This document shows, in pieces, positions 17,177-25,875 of a stretch of DNA of 33,599 nucleotides. Position 1 is the stretch's first letter. Each line of letters begins with the position of its first letter. Position numbers and translations under genes: made by a program. The notes under the pieces were generated by a model. The model saw only the letters and a list, made by a program, of their open reading frames with translations, ran no database searches and was not told the origin of the DNA. The DNA comes from Marinobacterium zhoushanense. GTDB taxonomy: Bacteria; Pseudomonadota; Gammaproteobacteria; Pseudomonadales; Balneatricaceae. The stretch spans positions 383,748 through 417,346 of the forward strand of contig NZ_BMIJ01000007.1 in NCBI RefSeq assembly GCF_014641945.1, in the 5' to 3' direction.

Positions 17177-18318
17177 GGTGCGGGCGTTGATTGTGGCGTC
17201 ACCGCAGCGCCATCCACGGCGCCATCGATATCCAGCCGGGTGAGGATAAGGTCGCCCGCCGACAGGCCCGCGGTGATGGCGGTCCAGCTCCAGTTGGCCG
17301 GGCCGGTGTCAACGGTTACCCGCTCCAGGGTGGCGTTATCGGGGTTGAAACGCAGTACCGCATTGCCTTCCAGCAGCGCTTCGGTGGGGATGCGCAGAAC
17401 ATCGGCGTGGCGCTCGATAATCACCTCCACATCGGCGCTGTAGCCGACCAGCAACCGGGTGTTCTGCGGAATCGGATCGAAGTAGACATCCACGTCGACG
17501 GTGCGCGCCTGCTTCTCCAGTTCGGAGACGAAGGGGGCGATGCGTTTCAACGTGCCGCTGAAACGGTCGCCACGGAAGGCATCCAGGGTAATCCGTGCCT
17601 GCTGGCCGGGCATTAACTGCGCGGCTTCGACCTCATCGATCGGGGCGCGCACGTAGAGGCAGGTGTCATCGATCAGGTCCACCGCCGGTGGAGTGGCGAC
17701 GCCGGGCGGGGAGGGGGTGGTGTACTCGCCCGGTTCGCCGTTGATCTCGGCGACGATGCCGGCGAACGGCGCGCGCAGCTGCATCTTGTCCAGTTGCGCG
17801 GTGTACAGTGCAAGCTGGGCCTCGGCCTGCTCGATGGCGACACCGGCCTGCTCGCAGCTGATGGCGGAGAGGCTAGCGTCGTTGGCCAGGCGGTCGAGCT
17901 GTTCGGCAGAGACCAGATTGCGCTCGGCCAGGGATTGGGAGCGTTTCAGCTCACGACGGTTGAACTCGGCTAGTTCGCAGGCGCGTTTGCGTTCCAGGCG
18001 TGCGGCCTTGAGATTGGCATCGGCCTGGGCAACCCGCGCCTGCTGCTCATCATCGTGCAGACGCAGCAGCACCTGATCCGGCTTGACCCGGTCGCCCTCA
18101 TCGACGTACAGCGCCTCGACCCGACCGCCCAGCGGCATCGACAGTCGTGAGCGGTCACAGGCGCGGATGGTGCCGGCACGGCTGTTGGCGGCGATCACCT
18201 CGACCGGACCGGCCTCTATTCGGATCAGCGGAATGCTAATGGGATCGGGACGGGTCAGATACCAGATGCCGGCTGCAGCCGGCAGGGCGATCGATAACAG
18301 TATCAGTGCGCGCTTCAT
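17173..18318 (-). CDS. Periplasmic adaptor (HlyD/RND-MFP type) of an ABC efflux pump
   Basis: 381 residues. An N-terminal signal/anchor helix (about 4-20) is followed by a biotinyl-lipoyl half-motif (GGRVEALYVDEGDRVKPDQVLLRLHDDE), a long coiled-coil hairpin (about 90-170, ADANLKAARLERKRACELAEFNRRELKRSQSLAER), the second half (LRAPFAGIVAEINGEPGEYT) and beta-barrel domains. Such adaptors link inner-membrane pumps to TolC-like channels; no outer-membrane gene is next door. Two cysteines in the coiled coil are unusual. CAGGAG lies 5 bp before the ATG. It follows holC by 36 bp with no terminator, so it may be read from the pepA-holC transcript. Confidence 0.92.
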   Translation of the reverse strand: MKRALILLSIALPAAAGIWYLTRPDPISIPLIRIEAGPVEVIAANSRAGTIRACDRSRLSMPLGGRVEALYVDEGDRVKPDQVLLRLHDDEQQARVAQADANLKAARLERKRACELAEFNRRELKRSQSLAERNLVSAEQLDRLANDASLSAISCEQAGVAIEQAEAQLALYTAQLDKMQLRAPFAGIVAEINGEPGEYTTPSPPGVATPPAVDLIDDTCLYVRAPIDEVEAAQLMPGQQARITLDAFRGDRFSGTLKRIAPFVSELEKQARTVDVDVYFDPIPQNTRLLVGYSADVEVIIERHADVLRIPTEALLEGNAVLRFNPDNATLERVTVDTGPANWSWTAITAGLSAGDLILTRLDIDGAVDGAAVTPQSTPAP

Positions 18319-18354
18319 GCGAACTCCTGAGCCCCTCCCTCGATGGGCGTATGT

Positions 18355-18777
18355 TTAGCGCATATCCGTGCGGTGCAGCTCCAGGCCCTGCTCGCGGCAG
18401 CGCTGGTAGTTCTGTCGTGTCGCTTCAAGTATCGCGGCATCCTGCACCACGATCTCGACGATACGCTGAAATCCGAATGCGTCCTCCGGCAGGGAGAGCG
18501 CAAGATTGATAAACACGTCGCGATGGTCGGGGCGCTGCCCACCGAAGCCGATCTCGATCGGTGCCGACGGCTTCTTCCCGAGTATCACGTGTGGTACGAA
18601 AGCCTCGGCGCGGAACGCCCACAGCCGTTGATCGAGCCGTGTCGCGTCCTCCTCGCTCGGCATGTGGATGTAGATCCTCAGCCCCAGGCCGAGGATCTTC
18701 TCGCACAACCGACACAGGAACAGCTCGCGGCTGTCCGGGTCGGCATCGGCGAGGATGTAGTAGTCGGCACGGCTCAT
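18355..18777 (-). CDS. holC: DNA polymerase III chi subunit
   Basis: 140 residues. Chi links the clamp loader to SSB during replication. Seen: the N-terminal RADYYILADADPDSRELFLCRLCEKILGLGLRIYIHMPSEEDATRLDQRLWAFRAEAFVPHVILG, matching the HolC fold with its W.F....F.PH segment, then PIEIGF and DVFINLALSLPE. Its ATG lies nine bases after the pepA stop, the usual pepA-holC arrangement. The usual next gene, valS, has been displaced. Confidence 0.93.
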   Translation of the reverse strand: MSRADYYILADADPDSRELFLCRLCEKILGLGLRIYIHMPSEEDATRLDQRLWAFRAEAFVPHVILGKKPSAPIEIGFGGQRPDHRDVFINLALSLPEDAFGFQRIVEIVVQDAAILEATRQNYQRCREQGLELHRTDMR

Positions 18778-18786
18778 CGGTGTGGA

Positions 18787-20295
18787 TCAGCCCTGTTCCG
18801 CGCTCTCTTTCTGCTCCGCCAGATCGAGTAGATACTGGCTCAGCAGCGGTACGCAGCGTCCGGTGGCGCCCTTCGCCTTGCCGCTCTTCCAGGCCACACC
18901 CGCGATATCCAGATGTGCCCAGCGGTACTCCTTGGTGAAGCGCGCCAGGAAGCAGGCGGCGGTAATGGTGCCGGCCGGGCGCCCGCCGATGTTGGCGATA
19001 TCGGCGAAGTTGGAGTCGAGCTGCTCTTGGAACTCGTCCCACAGCGGCAACTGCCAGGCACGGTCGGCAGCGTACTCGCCGGCGTCGAGCAGCGCATCGG
19101 CCAGCTCGTCGTTGTTGCTGAGCAGACCTGAAGCCTGATGACCCAGGGCGATGATGCAGGCGCCGGTCAGGGTGGCAATATCGATCACGCTCTGCGGCTG
19201 GAAACGACCGACATAGGTCAGTGCGTCGCACAGTACCAAACGGCCCTCGGCATCGGTGTTGAGAATCTCGACGGTCTGGCCGGAGAGGGTGGTGACGATA
19301 TCACCCGGCTTGGTAGCCTTGCTGCCGGGCATGTTTTCGGCGGCGGCGATAACACCGACCACGTTGAGCGGCAGCTGCATCTCGGCGACTGCCTCCATGG
19401 TGCCGAGCACGCTGGCGGCACCGCCCATGTCGAACTTCATCTCGTCCATTTCGGCGCCGGGCTTGAGGCTGATACCGCCGGTGTCGAAGGTGATCCCCTT
19501 GCCGACCAGGGCATGGGGTTTCTCGTCCTCGTTACCGCCCTTGTACTGCATCACGATCAGTCGCGAAGGTTGCGCGCTGCCGCGACCGACGGAGAGCAGG
19601 GCGCCCATGCCAAGCTCCTCCATCTGTGCTTCGTCGAGGATCTCGACACTGATGCTTTCAAAGGTCTCCGCCAGGCCGATGGCGCGCTCGGCCAGGTAGC
19701 TCGGCGTGCAGATATTTCCGGGCAGGTTGGCTACTTCACGGGCGCTGCTGACTCCGTTGGCGATCGCCGCGCCGTCGAGCAGGGCACCTTCGCCGAGTTC
19801 GGTTTCATCTTCGCTGAGCAGGATCGACAAGGTCTCCAGCTTGATCGGGTCGGCCTTCTTGCTCTTGGTGATGTCGTACTGGTACAGCTCTTCGGACGCC
19901 CATTCGACCAGCTGACGGGTCTGACGGTAGGTGTCCTGCTGCTCGCTGGCCAATCCGTCCAGTGCGACCACGGCACTGCTGACACCGGCTTTCTTCAGGG
20001 TGCCGGCGATGCCGCCAACCAGCTTGCGATAGTGGCGATCCTTACGCTCGTCTGCCTTGCCCAGGCCCAGCACGAGCACGCGCTTGGCCTTGATGCCGGG
20101 CACCTTGAACAGCATCTGCTGCTCGCCTGCTTTACCGGTGATGTCGCCGCTTTCGATCAGCTCCTGAATATAGCCCGACGCGGCTTTGTCCAGTGCGGCC
20201 GCGGTGGGGGCAGGTTTGCCTTCCGCTTCAACGCCGACCACGACGCAATCCGTTTCCAGTGCTTCAATCGGACCATTGACGATTTCGAAATCCAT
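18787..20295 (-). CDS. pepA: Leucyl aminopeptidase
   Basis: 502 residues, family M17, a cytoplasmic two-metal aminopeptidase (in E. coli PepA also binds DNA in Xer recombination and carAB control). Metal and catalytic motifs: LVGKGITFDTGGISLKPG, MKFDMGGAASVLG and NTDAEGRLVLCDALTY, followed by DIATLTGACIIALG and GRPAGTITAACFLARF. The start MDFEIVNGPIE at 20295 has GGAG 6-7 bp upstream; an in-frame ATG at 20310 is less well placed. It is divergent from lptF, as in many gammaproteobacteria. Confidence 0.97.
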   Translation of the reverse strand: MDFEIVNGPIEALETDCVVVGVEAEGKPAPTAAALDKAASGYIQELIESGDITGKAGEQQMLFKVPGIKAKRVLVLGLGKADERKDRHYRKLVGGIAGTLKKAGVSSAVVALDGLASEQQDTYRQTRQLVEWASEELYQYDITKSKKADPIKLETLSILLSEDETELGEGALLDGAAIANGVSSAREVANLPGNICTPSYLAERAIGLAETFESISVEILDEAQMEELGMGALLSVGRGSAQPSRLIVMQYKGGNEDEKPHALVGKGITFDTGGISLKPGAEMDEMKFDMGGAASVLGTMEAVAEMQLPLNVVGVIAAAENMPGSKATKPGDIVTTLSGQTVEILNTDAEGRLVLCDALTYVGRFQPQSVIDIATLTGACIIALGHQASGLLSNNDELADALLDAGEYAADRAWQLPLWDEFQEQLDSNFADIANIGGRPAGTITAACFLARFTKEYRWAHLDIAGVAWKSGKAKGATGRCVPLLSQYLLDLAEQKESAEQG

Positions 20296-20475
20296 GACGA
20301 CTCCATACAAGACATTGCTGACTGATTGCGGGATAATGCGGCCCGCTTACATATACAAGATAGCCGCACTATACAGCGGTTGCGGGAATCAGTGCCAGAC
20401 GCGATCCCGTTAAACCGACAGCGGTGCGTCACATCATTGATATCCGTATTCCAGAATCGCGACAGGGATTGAGCT

Positions 20476-21603
20476 TTGATTATTTTCCGTTATCTCTCCC
20501 GCGAGGTACTACTCTCCACCACGGCCGTTACCGCCGTGTTGCTGCTGATTATCACCAGCGCGCGTTTGATCAAATATCTGGCCGATGCCGCCACCGGTAA
20601 GCTCGATGCCGACTTTGTGCTGCTGGTGCTGGCCTATCGCATCCCCGGTTTTCTCGAGCTGTTGCTGCCGCTTGGGTTGTTTCTCGGCATTCTGCTCGGC
20701 TTCGGTCGCCTCTATCTCGAAAGCGAGATGGTGGTGCTGCGCGCCTGTGGTGTCAGCCACAAACGACTGGTGCTCTTCGCCCTGGGACCGGCGCTGTTCG
20801 TTTCGGTGTTGGTCGCGGTTATTTCGCTTTGGGCCGCCCCCTGGGGGGTCGGCCAGGCCAAACAGATCTTTGCTCAGCAGGAGGCACGCAGTGAACTGGA
20901 GCTGCTGACCCCCGGACGCTTTCAATCCCAGGGTAAGGGCAATCAGGTCACCTACGCCCAGCACCTGAATACCGAGGATGGCACGCTGGAACAGGTGTTC
21001 ATCGCGCAACAGAACGACAAGGGGCAACCGCTGTTGCTGTTCGCCAATGTGGCGCAGCAACGCATCATCGAAGAGCAGGGGCGCTTTCTGGTGCTCGAGG
21101 ATGGTTTCCGATTCGATGGCACGCCGGGCCGGGCCGATTACAGCGCCACCCGTTTTGGTGAGTACGGGGTGCGGCTGCCTGAGGCGGATGCCGGGTTGAC
21201 GATCAATGAGATCGAGGCCAAGCCGACCCTGCTGTTGTGGCATGGCGAAAGCACCCGTGAACAAGCCCAGTTGCACTGGCGGTTGTCGCTTCCGGTGCTG
21301 GTGTTCATCGTGACCCTGATCGCAGTGCCGCTGTCTCGCACCAACCCACGCCAGGGCCGCTATGCCAAGCTGATCCCCTCGATCGTCATCTATCTGCTCT
21401 ATGTCACCCTGCTGACCGCGACCCGCTCGGCGATAGAGGATGGCGGCACCGGCCCCTGGGCACTGTGGATGGTACATCTGTTCTTCCTGGCACTGGCGGC
21501 GAACCTGATCTTTGCCGACCGCTTCTGGGAGTCGGTGTGGAATAAACTGCCGGCGCTGCGCTTGCCCTGGAAACGCAAACCGGAGCAGGAGGGTAGCGCA
21601 TGA
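20476..21603 (+). CDS. lptF: LPS export permease LptF
   Basis: 375 residues. LptF and LptG form the membrane part of LptB2FG, which extracts lipopolysaccharide from the inner membrane. Seen: MIIFRYLSREVL at the N-terminus, LPLGLFLGILLGFGRLYLESEMVVLRACGVSHKRL, a periplasmic jellyroll (about 120-265) and three C-terminal helices with PLSRTNPRQGRYAKLIPSIVIYLLY. The only start that gives the conserved N-terminus is TTG at 20476, preceded by AGGGATTGAG. It is divergent from pepA and overlaps lptG by four bases. Confidence 0.95.
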   Translation: MIIFRYLSREVLLSTTAVTAVLLLIITSARLIKYLADAATGKLDADFVLLVLAYRIPGFLELLLPLGLFLGILLGFGRLYLESEMVVLRACGVSHKRLVLFALGPALFVSVLVAVISLWAAPWGVGQAKQIFAQQEARSELELLTPGRFQSQGKGNQVTYAQHLNTEDGTLEQVFIAQQNDKGQPLLLFANVAQQRIIEEQGRFLVLEDGFRFDGTPGRADYSATRFGEYGVRLPEADAGLTINEIEAKPTLLLWHGESTREQAQLHWRLSLPVLVFIVTLIAVPLSRTNPRQGRYAKLIPSIVIYLLYVTLLTATRSAIEDGGTGPWALWMVHLFFLALAANLIFADRFWESVWNKLPALRLPWKRKPEQEGSA

Positions 21604-22667
21604 TCGTCAATCGCCTGGAGCTTTATATCGCCCGGCATGTACTGTCGGCGATCGCCGTGGTGCTGCTGATCGTGGTCGGGCTGGACCTGCTGTCGGCGTT
21701 GATCGATGAGATGGACCGGCTCAGCGAGCGCTATCAGTTCGCGACCATGCTGCAGTATCTGGCGCTGACCCTGCCCCGTCGAATCTACGAGATGTTGCCG
21801 TTGAGCGCGCTGGTCGGCTGTCTGATTGGCCTGGGCTCCCTGGCCAGCCAGTCGGAGCTGACGGTGATGCGGGCGGCCGGCTTTTCCACCGCGCGTATCG
21901 TGCTGGCAGTATTCAAACCGGTGTTGTTGCTGATGCTGCTGGAGCTGGCGCTGGGGCAGTTCATCGCGCCGGCCAGCGAGCGTCTGGCGCTGAGCGGGCG
22001 CGCGGTGGCAATGGCCAGTGATGGTGTCCTGCGCGCCAACGAAGGCGCCTGGCATCGCGACGGTGACGAATTTATCCACATCGCCGCGGTGGAGCCCGGC
22101 GGTACCATCCACGGTGTGACCCGTTATCAGTTCGATCAAACGCACGGTCTGCTGCGCTCCAGCTATGCCGCGACGGGGCAGGCGTCCGACGATGGCTGGA
22201 TTCTGCAGGATATTCGCGAAACCCGCTTTGTCGATGGTCGCACCGAAGCCGGTCGGCAGGATGAGGAACACTGGGTTACCGGACTGACGCCGGAGCTGCT
22301 GTCGGTGATTATTGTTGAGCCTACCGATCTGTCGATTACCGGGCTGGCCCGTTACTCGGGGTATCTCGAGGAGCAGGGGGTCAACTCGGACAACTATCGT
22401 CTGGCGTTCTGGGGCAAGCTGTTGCAGCCGTTGTCGATTGCGGCACTGGTGCTGATCGGCGTGTCATTCATCTTCGGCCCGCTGCGTAACGTGACCGCCG
22501 GGCAGCGGGTGATCGCCGGGGTAATAGGCGGGGTCTGCTTCAAGTTCGCTCAGGACCTGCTGGGTCCGGCCAGCAGCGTATTTGGCTTTGCGCCTCTGCT
22601 GGCGATTCTGCTGCCGATCCTGATCTGTTTCGCCGTCGGTCTGGTGCTGTTGCGCAGGGCTGGATAA
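21600..22667 (+). CDS. lptG: LPS export permease LptG
   Basis: 355 residues. N-terminal helices with RLELYIARHVLSAIAVVLLIVVGLDLLSALIDEMD, LPRRIYEMLPLSALVGCLIGLGSLASQSELTVMRAAGFS, the periplasmic beta-jellyroll (about 130-265) and C-terminal helices with FWGKLLQPLSIAALVLIGVSFIFGPLR, as expected for LptG. Its ATG overlaps the lptF stop (ATGA), so the two permeases are translationally coupled. lptB and the other lpt genes are not in the window. Confidence 0.95.
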   Translation: MIVNRLELYIARHVLSAIAVVLLIVVGLDLLSALIDEMDRLSERYQFATMLQYLALTLPRRIYEMLPLSALVGCLIGLGSLASQSELTVMRAAGFSTARIVLAVFKPVLLLMLLELALGQFIAPASERLALSGRAVAMASDGVLRANEGAWHRDGDEFIHIAAVEPGGTIHGVTRYQFDQTHGLLRSSYAATGQASDDGWILQDIRETRFVDGRTEAGRQDEEHWVTGLTPELLSVIIVEPTDLSITGLARYSGYLEEQGVNSDNYRLAFWGKLLQPLSIAALVLIGVSFIFGPLRNVTAGQRVIAGVIGGVCFKFAQDLLGPASSVFGFAPLLAILLPILICFAVGLVLLRRAG

Positions 22668-22691
22668 GGCTTTTGCACCCTGGGTTGGCTG

Positions 22692-23153
22692 TTATTTGTC
22701 TCGCGCTTTTTTGGGCAGTGATACAACGCAACTCTCAGACCAGCGGTCGTGCCAAGTCAGGCGCTCGTCACTGAACAACATCCAGAAATAGCCGAGGCCC
22801 AGCGGAAGCCAGGAGATGATGGCGCAGAGGAAACGGATCAGTGCCTGCGTCCAGTTCAGGCGCTGGCCATCGAAGGTTTGCACGCGCAGACGCCAGGCCT
22901 GCATGCCGAGAGTCTGGCCGTTGCGGGTCCAGAAATAGGCGAAAAAAAGAAAGCTGAAGCAGAACTGCGCCGACTGCATCGCCGCACGTCCCATGGCGGA
23001 ATCCACCGCACCCTGATTGATCGCCGTGGCAATAATGGCGACGCCTAGCCAGATCGAAACCAGAATCAGGAAATCGTACAGCATCGCCAGCAGACGTTTG
23101 CCGAAACTGGCCGGTCGGATGTCGGATATCTCTTCGCGGAAAGGGCGGCGCAT
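22692..23153 (-). CDS. RDD family membrane protein
   Basis: 153 residues. The RDD layout is visible: ASFGKRLLAMLYDFLILVSIWLGVAII (first helix with R..A...D), a second helix around 70-85, then NGQTLGMQAWRLRVQTFDGQRLNWTQALIRFLCAIISWLPLGLGYFWML and SDERLTWHDRWSESCVV at the end, where W.D..S is typical of the family. Molecular role is not established for this branch; some members act in ion transport. It converges with lptG. Confidence 0.88.
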   Translation of the reverse strand: MRRPFREEISDIRPASFGKRLLAMLYDFLILVSIWLGVAIIATAINQGAVDSAMGRAAMQSAQFCFSFLFFAYFWTRNGQTLGMQAWRLRVQTFDGQRLNWTQALIRFLCAIISWLPLGLGYFWMLFSDERLTWHDRWSESCVVSLPKKARDK

Positions 23154-23176
23154 GGGGTGGGAACCAATATTTAACG

Positions 23177-23211
23177 CGGGCCGGGGTGCATCGCTTGAGC
23201 GCCCCGGCCCG
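23177..23211. terminator. Very stable GC hairpin between the Sel1-repeat and RDD genes
   Basis: CGGGCCGGGGTGC pairs with GCGCCCCGGCCCG (13 bp, one G.T) around a 9-base loop. It lies 5 bp after the Sel1-gene stop and upstream of the RDD start on the minus strand. No T-run follows, so it is either a non-canonical terminator or an RNA-processing/stability hairpin. Confidence 0.5.
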
Positions 23212-23215
23212 ACGA

Positions 23216-24025
23216 TCAGTTACTGAACGGGGTCACGAAGCGGGCTTTGTACTCTTCGGCCAGGGCATCGGCCTCACCCTGCTGTTCTTCATCCAGCTTC
23301 ATCTTCAGTCGCACTTCAATCGCCTGGGCGGTCGGATTGCCCATCGCGGCAGCGTTGTGCATCCAGGCATAGGCGATCACATCCGAGTCGGCTGAGGTGT
23401 CGCCGCCATGGTCGGTTGCGTACAGGGTGCCGAGGAAGAACATCGCCTCCTGATGGCCCTGCGCTGCCGCTTTGCGGTACCACTCTTCAGCCGTGGCGTA
23501 GTTTTGCTCGACACCGGTGCCGAAGTTGTAGCAGCGGCCCAGGTTGTGCCAGGCGGTAACGTTGCCCTGATCGGCGGCTTTCTGGTACCAACTGAAGGCC
23601 TGGTCAATGTCGCGCTTGACCCCCTGACCGAACTCGTACATCTCACCGATGCGGTTTTGTGCATCGGCGTCTCCGGCATCAGCGGCCGGCTTGATCTTGT
23701 CGAACTCTGCCTTGTAGGCCTTGTTTTTCAGCGCGCGCAGGCTGTTGACGCTGTCCAGATGCCCCTGACGGGCACCGCGCTCATAGTAACGCTGCGCCAT
23801 CTCAACATCGGCGTCCACGCCCCAGCCGTTTTCATACATCTGGCCGAGCAGGTTCAGGGCAGCCGGATCGCCCTCTTTCGCCAAGGGTGTCAGCTCGGTC
23901 AGCGCAGCTGCGTAATCCTTGGCATCGAAAGCGCGCTGAGCAGCCTTGATTGAAGCGGCTTCAGCCATCCCAACCTGCAGGCTCAGCAGCAGGCCGGCTG
24001 TTGTCAAAAGTGCGAATTTTTTCAT
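23216..24025 (-). CDS. Sel1-like repeat (TPR-type) exported protein
   Basis: 269 residues from ATG 24025 (an in-frame ATG three codons earlier leaves almost no space for its ribosome site AAGG). A signal peptide (MKKFALLTTAGLLLSLQVGMAEA) implies periplasmic location. At least four Sel1-like repeats follow: PAALNLLGQMYENGWGV, DADAQNRIGEMYEFGQGV, VTAWHNLGRCYNFGTGV and QEAMFFLGTLYATD, with matching helices such as AFSWYQKAADQG. The scaffold binds partners; no enzyme motif is present. Confidence 0.9.
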   Translation of the reverse strand: MKKFALLTTAGLLLSLQVGMAEAASIKAAQRAFDAKDYAAALTELTPLAKEGDPAALNLLGQMYENGWGVDADVEMAQRYYERGARQGHLDSVNSLRALKNKAYKAEFDKIKPAADAGDADAQNRIGEMYEFGQGVKRDIDQAFSWYQKAADQGNVTAWHNLGRCYNFGTGVEQNYATAEEWYRKAAAQGHQEAMFFLGTLYATDHGGDTSADSDVIAYAWMHNAAAMGNPTAQAIEVRLKMKLDEEQQGEADALAEEYKARFVTPFSN

Positions 24026-24242
24026 CAAACCCATGCCTTGCGAAATAACTGGATGTTCAGACCCGAGTGCTGGATCCGTCGGTATGTGTGTAATTCGGCT
24101 ACGTAACGCTGTAATTGGCCGGCGTGTGCGGGCTTCAGGCGATGCCTGAAGGCCACCGGCAATTCAGGTTCTTCTAATGTTGGCCGGGATTGTATAGGAA
24201 AAGCGGCTCCGGCGCAGCCCGGCATACCGCGCTGCAACACTA

Positions 24243-24635
24243 TTAGTCTTTACGGCCGGGGCTGAGCAGCTCGATCATATAGCCGTCGGGATCCTTGACG
24301 AAGGCGAGAATGCTGGAGCCGTGTTTCATCGGGCCCGCCTCGCGCACCACCTCGCCGCCTTTCGCTTTGATGCTGTCGCAGGCGGCGTAGACATCCTCTA
24401 CCTCGATGGCAATATGGCCGTAGCCGGTACCGAGATCGTAGCTGGAGGTGTCCCAGTTATGGGTCAGTTCGAGCACTGTCTGCTCCGACTCGTCGCCGTA
24501 ACCGACGAAGGCCAGAGTGAATTTTCCCTCCGGATAGTCTTTGCGACGCAGCAACTTCATGCCCAGGACGCTGGTATAGAAGGAGAGCGATTTTTCCAGA
24601 TCGGAGACGCGTAGCATGGTGTGAAGTAGGCGCAT
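24243..24635 (-). CDS. gloA: Lactoylglutathione lyase (glyoxalase I)
   Basis: 130 residues, the usual bacterial GloA size. It isomerises the methylglyoxal-glutathione hemithioacetal to S-lactoylglutathione. The four metal ligands are in place: His5 (MRLLHTMLRV), Glu56 (VLELTHNW), His74 (GYGHIAIEV) and Glu122 (DPDGYMIELL). The ATG is preceded by AGGAGGA. Single gene, with no glyoxalase II nearby. Confidence 0.96.
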   Translation of the reverse strand: MRLLHTMLRVSDLEKSLSFYTSVLGMKLLRRKDYPEGKFTLAFVGYGDESEQTVLELTHNWDTSSYDLGTGYGHIAIEVEDVYAACDSIKAKGGEVVREAGPMKHGSSILAFVKDPDGYMIELLSPGRKD

Positions 24636-24731
24636 GAGGAAAATCCTCCTGAAAAATGGTGATTTGCACGGAACGTGTATTGCTCATACAAGTCTACAAT
24701 GATTAATTAGAGTGACTAAATAAGAGTGACC

Positions 24732-24759
24732 CCGCGAGGGTGCATTTATATGCTCGCGG
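24732..24759 (+). other. Hairpin in the phasin gene leader
   Basis: CCGCGAG and CTCGCGG (7 bp, 14-base loop) lie 45-72 bp before the phasin ATG. No T-tract follows, so it may act in mRNA stability or regulation. Function is unknown. Confidence 0.35.
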
Positions 24760-24803
24760 AGTAGGAATATTAGTGAACAAAACAACAAAGGATGGGGTGC
24801 GCC

Positions 24804-25127
24804 ATGTTTCAAGATATGAATAAGATGTTCAACCAGTCGATGGAACCGTTCAAAGAGCTGGTTGATATCCAGACCAAGATGCTGGAGGAGCTGACCCGCC
24901 ACCAGATGGATTGCACGAAAGCGTTTATCGAAGCGACGGTGCATCAGACCAAAGAGTGGCAGAACTGCAAAACCCCAGCCGATCTGCTTGAATTGCAGAA
25001 AGCCTACGCTAAAGAGCTGGAAGATACGCTGCGTTCGGCCAATCAGCAGAATCTGAAGGCACTTGAGGATGCACGCGATGCAATCCAGAAACTGACACAG
25101 GGCACGCTCGATAAGTACTCGAGCTGA
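24804..25127 (+). CDS. Phasin family protein
   Basis: 107 residues, almost wholly amphipathic helix. MFQDMNKMFNQSMEPFKELVDIQ, then KTKEW-like QTKEWQNCKTPADLLELQKAYAKELEDTL and a glutamine/alanine-rich tail fit the phasin_2 pattern. Phasins coat polyhydroxyalkanoate granules; no PHA synthase is in the window. ATG 24804 has GGGGTG in good position; ATG 24792 is an alternative four codons longer. A terminator follows, so it is monocistronic. Confidence 0.82.
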   Translation: MFQDMNKMFNQSMEPFKELVDIQTKMLEELTRHQMDCTKAFIEATVHQTKEWQNCKTPADLLELQKAYAKELEDTLRSANQQNLKALEDARDAIQKLTQGTLDKYSS

Positions 25128-25148
25128 ACATTAGATTTTTAGATAGAC

Positions 25149-25184
25149 AGGCAGTCAGCGGTTTTAGCCCGCGACTGCCTTTTT
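25149..25184 (+). terminator. Rho-independent terminator after the phasin gene
   Basis: AGGCAGTC pairs with GACTGCCT, with an inner GCGG/CCGC stem, and five T follow. It lies 21 bp after the phasin stop. Confidence 0.9.
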
Positions 25185-25246
25185 ATTATGTGGCCGTGGT
25201 GGTAGTTTGGCGCTCCGCCGTATACCGCCAATGAGTTTGATAGACG

Positions 25247-25762
25247 ATGAACAAGATAGGCCTCTTTTACGCCAGTACTACCGGTAATACCGAAAGCATC
25301 GCCGAGCGGATCGCCGGCGTGATCGATGGTGTCAGTGTAGAACTGCATGACATCGCCACCGCAGGTGTCGAATCGATATCCGGCTACGATCTATTGATTC
25401 TCGGTATCTCCACCTGGGATTTCGGCGAGCTGCAGGAGGACTGGGACGCGGAGTGGGAAACCCTGAGCGGAGTCGACTTTACTGGCCGCAAGGTAGCCCT
25501 GTTCGGGGTGGGTGATCAGATCGGTTACGGCGAGTGGTTTCTCGATGCGATGGGCATGCTTGCGGAACGGGTTGTCGCGCAGGGCGGCGAACTGGTCGCG
25601 CCCTGGCCGATAGAGGGGTATGAGTTCGACGCCTCGCGTGCGTTGAACGAAGCCGGTGACAGCTTTGTCGGCCTGGCGCTTGACGAGGATGCTCAACCGG
25701 GTGAAACCGGTGGCAGAATCGAACGCTGGGTGCCGCAGGTGCTGAACGCCTTCGGTGTTTGA
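25247..25762 (+). CDS. Flavodoxin (long-chain)
   Basis: 171 residues. The FMN phosphate loop STTGNTE is at 10-16 and the isoalloxazine-binding regions read GISTWDFGELQEDWD and GVGDQIGYGEWFLDAMG. The insertion around 120-145 (PIEGYEFDASRALNEAGDSFVGLALDEDAQ) marks a long-chain flavodoxin of the FldA/NifF type, a low-potential one-electron carrier that can replace ferredoxin. No nif gene is nearby; the gene stands alone between a terminator and prfB. Confidence 0.94.
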   Translation: MNKIGLFYASTTGNTESIAERIAGVIDGVSVELHDIATAGVESISGYDLLILGISTWDFGELQEDWDAEWETLSGVDFTGRKVALFGVGDQIGYGEWFLDAMGMLAERVVAQGGELVAPWPIEGYEFDASRALNEAGDSFVGLALDEDAQPGETGGRIERWVPQVLNAFGV

Positions 25763-25875
25763 ACCGGACGGGTGGATCCAGCCGAATCCCATAATCCATC
25801 GTCGCACAGAATTCAAACAGCGAGGCAGATCGGGTAGAATACGCTCCTTTTTCCAATAACGAGCTTTAACCCCCG

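Noticed and set aside
19138..20325. A 395-codon plus-strand frame
   Set aside because: Shadow of pepA, whose metal-binding motifs are intact on the other strand.
24133..24151. CTTCAGGC-GAT-GCCTGAAG hairpin between the Sel1 gene and gloA as a terminator
   Set aside because: The stem is perfect, but no T-tract lies on the minus strand after it, so termination of gloA there is not supported.
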